A stretch of DNA of 36,932 nt, taken from Ectocarpus siliculosus (Eukaryota > Sar > Phaeophyceae > Ectocarpales > Ectocarpaceae). The stretch is from contig FN649751.1 in the NCBI GenBank assembly GCA_000310025.1, positions 2,203,052-2,239,983 on the forward strand, read 5' to 3'. Each line of letters starts with the position of its first letter. The stretch's first letter is position 1. Of the stretch, positions 29,168-36,932 are shown one piece after another. The translations under genes were made by a program, and so were the position numbers. The notes beneath the pieces were generated by a model. The model saw only the letters and a list, made by a program, of their open reading frames with translations. It had not been told where the DNA came from and did not search any database.

Positions 29168-29220
29168 TTTTTTTTTTTTAATATGACACAACGAAACCAT
29201 CTCTATCATAGAAAAGAGTC
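29168..29220 (+). repeat. Dispersed copy of part of the element B end
   Basis: A T-run followed by AATATGACAC-ACGAAACCATCTCTAT-ATAGAAAAGAGT matches 28160-28215 in direct orientation with two substitutions. Similarity stops abruptly after AGAGT. Confidence 0.85.
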
Positions 29221-29893
29221 TGAGAGACAGATTAGCAATGGATTCATAGCGTCAGAAAGTGCCTGTTTGTCTACGATTTCCCAGACAGCATATAGGGACA
29301 TCTCCCCTGCGGGTAACAGGCTCAACAAGACAGTTTGGTAGCTGTCTTGTGTATCTCATATATGTTATGTTGGGAAGGTCCAGATGATATGTGTTAGGTA
29401 CTTACTTACTGATCTTTTTTTGAGCAGCAGTGACACAGCACCACGGGCGGGTAGAAAGAACCGAAATTTCGAAACGTTCGTTCATTTCACATGTATGTGT
29501 AGTCTATATCTACGTATCATCAGTCATCAGCTCTACAGCAAGCAGGGTGCATGCAATGGCAAGCAATCCCGACGGACACGTTGCGCACTAATTATAGCGA
29601 TTCATTCGACATTCATTTTGGTAAAGTGTAGGGGGGGTGATGCTGCTGTAGTCGAATGTAGTGTGTGGACGGGTAGTTCAGTTTTTGGGCACGCAAACGT
29701 GCTGCATAGGGTAGGTGTTACCTCTTCGGGCTTGATTGTATATACCCCTTTCTTTCTTGCTAGTTTGCGTGTTCTTGGATCTTCTGATGATGATGGCTCT
29801 AGCATTTTTGTGACCACGGACCGCGTCGTCGCTAGAATTTGGGATTATTAGCAACTGACTGTGAAGACAACAACAACAACAATTCGCCCCAGC

Positions 29894-29897
<4 letters not shown>

Positions 29898-29930
<33 letters not shown>
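29898..29930 (+). repeat. (CAG)n microsatellite
   Basis: About eleven CAG units lie shortly after an ACAACAACAAC tract (29867-29881). The flanks are non-coding as far as can be seen. Confidence 0.93.
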
Positions 29931-29932
<2 letters not shown>

Positions 29933-30782
29933 CGGCAAGAAACATATCCGCGCGAAGCACCTCGCTGGTTTGCTGCGGTACCACCAGCTGTGTTCTTCGC
30001 AGATCTTTGCGGTCGGTCGTTTCGGTATTTTATTTCTTCCATACAAGAAGAAGATATCTGAAATCTAAATCTATCCATCACCCATTCATTATTGACAAGA
30101 TCCCATCATGGATTGATTCACAGCAGTGCAATGAACGGTTTGAAGACAACAACAACAATGTACTCTCCAAAAGAAGTGAAGGAAGAGAAAGATGAAGGTC
30201 TTTCCTCTGCTGTGCGAGAAACACTACTACATGGTACAGCAGTTGCCATAAGGGGGTGTTGCTGTGCTCGCGTGCGAAGCCCGCCAAGATCCCTCTGCCG
30301 GTGTGGAGCCCCTCTGCGACTGCTGTGTTCGAGCTCACGACATTAGCCCATAGAAGAAGATCCTTCAGTTGTGATCGTGGGAGGGTATTATTATTGTAGA
30401 CGTGTAGAGAGTAGAGAGCAAAGAGCGCGCGCGGGCTTGACCAGTTCCATGGAACGTGACGTCATTACACAAATGAACAGTCACATCTCTTGAGAGGCCT
30501 TCTGGCTTCTTTCGGACTGCAGGTCACCGTTTGCCACACATGCACGGGATTCTGTCTTTTGTTCCAAGACTCTCGGAACCGCCCTCGGGGCGGCCGCTCG
30601 TCGAGATAACGTCCGGTTGGATGCATATTGTATCATCGTTTGTTTTCCCGCGCACTCCTCCTCGGTGATTTGGTAAAACTTTGGGCCACTGTTCCGTGCT
30701 TTCAGTTTAGCGACCCGGCGGTGCGTGCGTGTGTTTCGCGTGTGTCCTGCTGAGTTGCGAGAGCCGATAAACAGCAGGAGAG

Positions 30783-33700
30783 ATGGCATCCGGGAATGGA
30801 TTTCCGTACATCCTTCACGACTTGCTGAAGGTGAGAGAGAATCACGGCGTGAGGTGTGTGTGTCCCCTCGTTCAAAGTGGCTGGCCCTCTGGTCTACCTG
30901 ACGGCTGCGTACACGTGTGTAGGCCTTCACATCGGTGTTCCCGCACACACACACGCGCCGGTCAGCCAGTAAACTTCGACAGCCAGCCAGCAGCGACCCC
31001 GGAAACAATCAGCTATAGCTAGCATATCATAGCACCGACGTTTCCCCAGCACCTGTACCACGAGGCGTGACTGCGGTGCTGCGCCACCAAATCTGCGCCA
31101 ATCTAGACGTCGCTGGGCAGCCAGCTCACGGCCAGTATCTGCGCACACAGCGTCCTACTGCCACCGGGTTGCATGTAGCTACCGGGATTCGTTCACCATA
31201 GAACGTGTGTAAAGTGTCTGCTTGCCACCCGGCTTCACACCAGCAGCAGCAATTGGATGTCCGTTGGATGTCATGGGTCGCTGCCCTCGGGTCCGTGGGC
31301 TGTAGTCGAGAACCAAACAACGCAGCGTGTGCATTGACAACACCGAATACGAATAAGCTTCTCAGGATACTGCCTGCTACCGCTGTAACCTACCGCAGAT
31401 ACTCGCTGCTCCTTTCACGTGTCTCCCTCCCTCTGAGCACATTTTCATGGATAGGAGACCTCTGTACCACCTCCCGTGGTCGGAGTATGCAGAGCGAAGA
31501 GAGAGGGCCTCACAGAGGGCCTCACGTACTACACAGCAGTAGTGTAGCTTGAACACGCGAAGACCCCCCGGCGTCTTGCGGATGTACATATCATCGTTGA
31601 AGGACCTCCCCCAGTGGTTGATACGTCGAAAGTTGTGCATGCATGGACTTCACAAGTCGAACGGAGCTTGACCATCACAGCAGCGGCAGCAGGCAGCAGC
31701 TCCACAAAGCCTGTATATACCCTGTTTTAGGTAGGTTGCGTATGTAGACTACAAACCCAGATTGCAGAATGAATAATAAGAACAGGTTGTTGGTGGGTCT
31801 TTCCGTAAGTTGAAGAAAATGTCTGTCTGGTCAGTCTCGCGTGTAGGGACAGAGAGCGATGAGCATAGGTTACCCACCGGCTTTGGACATGCTCTGTTGT
31901 TATGCCGACGAGGGTCGCGGCGGTGCAGGCACCTAATTCACCGAGCGGTACCGCGCGCCGGCGTTTGTGTGTGGTGTGTCGCAAGAAGATTTTCGTTGTC
32001 AACAAACTTTTGGTCATCATACGCTCTGCAACTTATAAATCGTCGTATGCGTAACACTTGAGTCGAGTGAAGTTTTCGCGGAGGCGGCGGCGGCGGCGGC
32101 GGCGGTAGGCAGCGAACACAAACCGAACCGTGCCCCATAGAATGAAGCACCGAATTTTATACCGACCGGTCCCTCACATCCACGGGTACACATGTTTCGA
32201 GGAAAATAACTGTTCTCTCCGACAACAACTACTTGTACTGGTACTACGAGATATTACGCAACCCAAGAATATTCTGTCTCTCCCATTACCCTCGGGGCCA
32301 GTTTGTTTGAGCGTATCTTTCTAGGGTAAGTTAGCCTGTGACCACTGTAATCGACCGCGTCAAGTGTTGGATCAGTACGGACAGGTTCTGGGTAGAGAGA
32401 GATCGGAACGGTTTTAATGTGAAGACAACAACAACAACATCAACAACAATTACTTGTGTCTTCTCCGGCAGCGGCACCCCTTAAAAAAGCCGTGAAACAG
32501 ACGAACTTAGAACACTCCTGTCGTGCGGCGCCCAATGCCTCCCCGCACGCGAGACTGTCTTGCCTGCTTGCGGAACTCCTCCCTCGCTCGCCGATAACTT
32601 GGCGTTCGTGGTGAGTACTCCGTACCCGAGAGATGTAGGGTAAGGGCCCAGCTGTGAAGTACGCACCACACTTTTTTTTACGTTTTCGTCTGCGTCAGAT
32701 CGTCAACAAAGTCCAAATGAAAAGAACGGAGTTTTTCGAGTCTAGGCTATTTGCATGGGTGAAAGTAGGGTAAGTTGAACCGCCCGCCCCCGCCCCCGGT
32801 GCGCGCGCGCCGGCCATTCTTTGAAGGAGAGTAGGCGGCCATGAAGACGGGGCCCTTTCCTTAGTTCCTGCACCGTATATGTATCCATGTATCTATGTAG
32901 ATTAGTCTATCTCACATGCCTTGACGAAAGGTTGAGATACTCGCACCGAGTAGTCTTCACAGACCCACAAGAGTTGTGAAGGGAGGGGCAAGTACCCTGG
33001 AACTGACTGGAAAGTGAAGACACCGCAACAATAAATGCTGCCAGGATTCATGGGCGGTCTGAGCGTATGTCTGTACACGAAAGGTTGATATCGTAACAAG
33101 CATGCCTTCCTGCCATCTACCTGTGCATGAAATAATTTAGGTAGGGCCATTCACACCGCAAGAAGAGAGGGGCAAGTGCCTTCTTAGGACCTCTGTTGTA
33201 ATGTAGAACATCAAGCCTTTGTGGTCTGTACACTTTCTCCTGGCTGGTCCTTCTGTCTTTGTTGTACTATGCTGCAACATGCAGTTTGTTTTGTTGTGCC
33301 ACTTCTCTTTCTCTGGTCTCCCACCTTATCTCGCTTGGCGGCACACGCACACGCACACGCACAAAAGAGATGCACGCGCGAAAGTGAAGGTTGGTACGAT
33401 AAAAGACTTTCTATTGCTATATTATAGTGGATAGACAACAACGAACGGCGGCTTGTGGGCCGGGAGCGGCCATGGGGCTTCGTCCGCCCCCTCGGTCGCA
33501 TTCCGGCTCGTCCGTGAGTAGATAGATAGGTAGATAGGTGAACCTCCGTTACCCTTTTGTGGAGACGCAAGGCTACAAGACAAGGAGTTCCTGCTACAGC
33601 AGTACATAGATTGCAGCCGTACGGCGAAACGGCAACACGAATTGCATCATCGAGATCGCTGTTCGAGGGGTTGGTGGCGCCCGCTGCTGCTGTAATGTAA

Positions 33701-34485
33701 TGTAGTTTATTCTGGTCCGCGCGCCGGCCGGCCTTGGCCGTCCCTGGTTCTTGTCTCTCTCAGAATTTCGCAACAAGCAAACGTAAACGGTGTGCATGCG
33801 GGGTAGATCGGCGGTACCGGCGGAGTACCCATCCCATCCATGTTGTTGGGGAGTGCTATGGATGCTTGTCGTCAGCCTTCTTCATGATCAATAAGAATAC
33901 ACTTGCATTGATTCTTTCACGACAGCACAGCAGCACCAGTGGCAGCACGGCTGCTGCTTCAAGGTCTGTCTGCTGCAAAGAATGTGAAATAGATGTGTGC
34001 TTGGCATGCATGAGATAGAATCGTTATTATTGCTTGTCGCCTGTTGACACACGGCAATTCACGAACGAACGCTGCGTACCACGATACGAAGCTCTTGATT
34101 TCTTCATCGAAAGCAAAGCGAGACATGTCGCATGTGGCGATAAAACGCTGAACGAACGAATCGAGTTGAGACGCTGATTCCTTTTTAGATATCACATGCA
34201 CATCCTCCCTTCCTTGTGGGCGCGAAGAATCTTCTCGTTGCACCTTTCAAAAGGACATGCTTGTTCCCAGCGACGGAATGGGCAAATATGTGTGAATCGT
34301 CGCTCGTTCCTTCGTGTGTGGGAAGGTGTTTGAGGCAACTTCTACCCCGCTTGCTTGTTGATCTGTTTTTTTTTTCGCTCAGAATGAGGCCTCAGCTATC
34401 GTGACATGGACAAGCACGGGGACTGCCTTCGGAATCCTCGACAATGCAGCTTTCGGGCAGGACGTGTTGAGCTCCTACTTCAAGC
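30783..34485 (+). CDS. Heat-shock-factor-type transcription factor, first two exons (partial)
   Basis: Exon 1 (30783-30830) codes for MASGNGFPYILHDLLK and ends at a GTGAGA donor in phase 0. Exon 2 (34383-34485) follows a T-rich tract and CAG acceptor and codes for a segment containing SAIVTWTSTGTAFGILD and FGQDVLSSYFK, ending at a GTGAGT donor in phase 1. Joined, they match the first half of the HSF DNA-binding domain: the FP.xLHxLL helix, the I..W...G.aF strand pair, and the F...vL..yFK helix. Stramenopile HSF proteins typically begin in this FPxxLHxxL way. The recognition helix (SFxRQL-type) was not found before the right edge, so it must lie beyond 36932 or have been missed. The 3.55 kb intron could hide a further exon. 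Without the recognition helix the assignment is likely, not certain. Confidence 0.6.
32083..32106 (+). repeat. (GGC)n microsatellite in the long HSF-like intron
   Basis: About eight GGC units lie in intron 1 of the HSF-like gene. Another ACAACAACAAC tract after TGTGAAG occurs at 32419-32452. The rest of the 3.55 kb intron shows no recognisable exon. Confidence 0.92.
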
Positions 34486-36932
34486 GTGAGTCAGCTAGTA
34501 GAATGACACCATTATACCCGGTTTGTGTCCTGCGTTGGTATGCTAGTCTTGCTCCATTTTACCCCCCCCTCCTCCCTCTCCGTGTAACGCACCCACCCTC
34601 AGTCCGGCTTGCAAAGAAAGCTCGACTGCTCCAAAGCCAAGGAAAAAAAAAGCCGACCAGTGTGCAGACTGCTGTGCATTACGTGTAGGTGCAACGAAAG
34701 GCAGCTACATATGCATACAACTGCAGTAGCTCTGATCTTCAGTCCAAAGCCACCCGTTTCGCCATTGACTGGCCACATCCACCTGTCGTAGAGCAATCGA
34801 GCCGTGGACGTCTGAGATAGGGGGTAGCGATGACCCGCACTTTCGTTACGGTGTTGACTGCTGTGTGTGTGGTACTGCTGTTGTAGTTGAAGGGTCGTAT
34901 GTAGGGTGGTGTGGTGAGTGTCTTTTTTTTTTTTTTGCTTGGCCGGTCTTGTGACCCTTTCATTCAGGTGCTGGCTGCACAACGGCTCCATGATGAGTGT
35001 CCGCAGCAGCAGAAGCAGCAGCAGCGAATTAATGAAGGCCATCCTGCTTTAGGTTGCTTGCCGCCTGCTTGTCTGCAAGCCAACAAAGAACCCGAACCCA
35101 AGTCGAAGAGTCGCAGATAGGAGATTTGGTCGGTTTCCGTGCGGTATGGCACGACAGAGATTGATGTGGCCTCGAATCGAAAGGATAACATAAAAACACA
35201 CGTGTAGTAAGGCAGCTACTGCTGTCCACTCGCGAGAAGTATCGGGTAGAGGTCACGTGTTTGGTCTGAAGAACAAAACCAACAGCGGTACAAGCAGGAG
35301 CAAACTCCGGCCGGCGAGCAGTCTCTCGCTTGAATCGCAACCCATACTACATCCAGCCGTCCATCCCAACGATTAATACCACAAAAAAGAATTGTTGCCT
35401 CTGGTCGGCGAGACCCCGGCGACATCATACTTCCGTACCAGGACGGTGCGATGGTCTACGGCCTGGACACTAGATAAGAGCAGGGAAAAGCCCAATCACA
35501 ATGATAATAATGGCCCGTACACACCGTGATTTTTGGAGGAGGTGGCAAGCCTAGTGCTAGAACCAAGAGAGACACCGCAAGGATGACCTTGACTTGAATC
35601 GAGAACGTTGCGCGCTGCCGGGGATCGCGTCCTCCGTATCACGCACCCCACGTACCCCCCAAAGTCCCCCACAGATCCACATGGGAGTAGATGGAGTAAA
35701 CGGTACCACCCACCCACCCCTTACCCCCCCTCGAGCTCCCTCAGCCACCGAGTCATTAGCCGTCACGGCCTCTTCGGGGGTGCTCGGCTGAGTTCTATTC
35801 TACGGAGATAGATGGGTCAAGATGGGCACGGCAGGGCGAGGTCCTGCTTGCCTCGATCCCTCATGTCTGTCACTCTCTTTCGGGTCTTGGTCCAACCTTC
35901 TGGCTCCTTCGGCATTTAGACGAAGCTGCTGCTGCTGCTGCTGCTGCTGCCGCCGCCGCCGCACACAAACACGATAGTGATGGCCTGGTGTGGGCAGCGA
36001 ATTTTTGACGTCTGACCTGTCTCTTGAGTCGGGCAACACAAAGGGGCCGACGTCCTATTCTGGATGTATATACTACTAAATCTGGAACCGTGGCCATTGG
36101 GTAATGTATACCAGCTGGTACAGAAAAGCCATCATGGACCGGAACAGCAGAGAGAGGGTGTATAGCTGGGACAGCAAGTTCCGTGCGATTTATGTCAAGT
36201 AGCGGAGATAGGCGAGGAGGGTGCTGCGGCTTTTGCGGGCGTCGGAGATTCAGAAGGCGCAGCCGTCAGCAATGAGAGCGCCATTGAACTCGATGCGGAC
36301 ACTTAGCGGAATTGAGACGGAAGCGACTGTTTCCCCCCCTCGCTGCATCGGTGGGGAGAACGGTCAGAGCGCCCGCGTTTTCGCGGCGAGAGCGGCGGCA
36401 GGGCTACGACGGTAACGTCAACAACAGCGAGGGTAAATATGCAATGGAACTCGACCGCATGCGCGATGATGGGCGGGTGGTGCGCCGAGGAGGATGTGGG
36501 TGTGATACCTAGATCGACAGCGACAGCGACAGCATGGCGAGAGGCGGCCGGCGTCCTCTCACCCTTTCGATACCGGCACCGTGGTTGCGGGGGGGGGGTG
36601 GATGTAGCCTCGTTTGCAGCACTGCTGTGCCCCCCTCCGATCCAGGGAACCTGCCGTGCCGCCTTAGGGCCGGGGGTAGACACCCCTTTCGACCGTGGAA
36701 AGAAAGGAAGTCGGGCAACGATCGGGGGGGGCTCATGTTTCGTTTGCCCCGATGCGTCCGCTGGCAGCGGCGCCGGGGGGAGAGCCGGAGGTGATGGGTC
36801 CTGTCCCGCCTGCGCTCCACCAGAGCACGTACCACGGCTGGAGCGGAGGAGGCGGTAGGATCATCTGGCGGGGGGTGGTGCTGGCGGAACTCTCGCGCAT
36901 CACTGGAATCGGCGGGGGATGTTGAAGGACAA
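34486..36932. other. Right-hand region without a recognised gene (probable intron of the HSF-like gene)
   Basis: The sequence should begin with intron 2 of the HSF-like gene. A T-run followed by CATTCAG (34922-34968) looks like an acceptor, but the frame after it does not match the phase of exon 2. From about 36200 the sequence becomes GC-rich and several overlapping frames of 60-140 codons appear on both strands. None has a recognisable domain, though some could be exons of a gene extending to the right. Confidence 0.4.
35925..35963 (+). repeat. (CTG)n(CCG)n compound microsatellite
   Basis: About eight CTG units pass directly into four CCG/GCC units. No coding role is apparent. Confidence 0.93.

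Larger units (their letters stand above)
28342..30782. other. Intergenic region rich in simple repeats
   Basis: It contains a CTG-rich run (28603-28634), a GTAT tetranucleotide run (28772-28794) and a CAG run (29898-29930). GAAGACAACAACAACAA-type tracts occur at 29862-29881 and 30142-30158. Reading frames up to about 155 codons occur without recognisable domains. The region right of 30480 should hold the promoter of the heat-shock-factor-like gene. Confidence 0.5.

Noticed and set aside
33734-34018. Frame ending in SVCCKECEIDVCLACMR, resembling a Cys-rich zinc-binding tail
   Set aside because: The Cys pattern is short, the frame stops at once, and it lies within the probable intron of the HSF-like gene with no supporting splice sites.
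34922-35120. T-run, CATTCAG acceptor and following QQQKQQQRINEG frame as exon 3 of the HSF-like gene
   Set aside because: The phase does not fit exon 2 (a stop appears after eight codons in the required frame), and the sequence lacks the HSF recognition helix.
36439-36925. GC-rich frames at the right edge
   Set aside because: Frames are open on both strands because of GC content and no domain is recognised. They may be exons of a gene beyond the window, but cannot be called.

Overview
The window looks like nuclear DNA of a multicellular stramenopile, most likely a brown alga of the Ectocarpus type. That is inference from spliced genes with introns of about 0.3-3.5 kb, abundant CAG/CTG and GCC repeats, a short TTAGGG-type telomeric tract, and many nested DNA transposons. 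It is a draft assembly: one gap of exactly 100 N (21371-21470) sits in a region duplicated by poor base calls. No prokaryotic operon, rRNA, tRNA, CRISPR array or integrated virus gene was recognised.

Region 1 (1-13750) holds two conserved cell-cycle genes arranged head to head. On the minus strand is the 5' part of the gene for the DNA polymerase alpha catalytic subunit (POLA1): eight exons from 6983 down to 128, coding about 649 residues, with the rest beyond the left edge. On the plus strand is a complete Aurora kinase gene of seven exons (7812-13750, 370 residues). Their start codons are 829 bases apart, so a replication enzyme and a mitotic kinase probably share one promoter region. Introns of both genes carry short tandem duplications with units near 60 bp, and one such duplication copies a splice donor in frame.

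Region 2 (15781-22181) is a mobile-element nest. An outer element has inverted ends of about 140 bp and carries a broken gene with two related Cys/His zinc-finger modules, a 21-residue repeat interrupted by an in-frame TAG, and an unrecognised C-terminal domain. Near its left end two further elements lie back to back, each bounded by the trinucleotide TAA and sharing the middle TAA. The right part contains the assembly gap.

Region 3 (22280-28341) is a second composite. Inverted ends of about 140-190 bp enclose a very long hairpin (arms about 0.6 kb) and a Helitron fragment. The fragment encodes an intact 938-residue PIF1-type helicase fused to an OTU cysteine-protease domain, but no Rep (HUH) domain is visible. 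A GC-rich stem-loop typical of a Helitron 3' end lies exactly at the junction with the hairpin.

Region 4 (28342-36932) is mostly intergenic or intronic and rich in simple repeats. Two exons (30783-30830 and 34383-34485) join in phase and resemble the first half of a heat-shock-factor DNA-binding domain. The rest of that gene should lie to the right.
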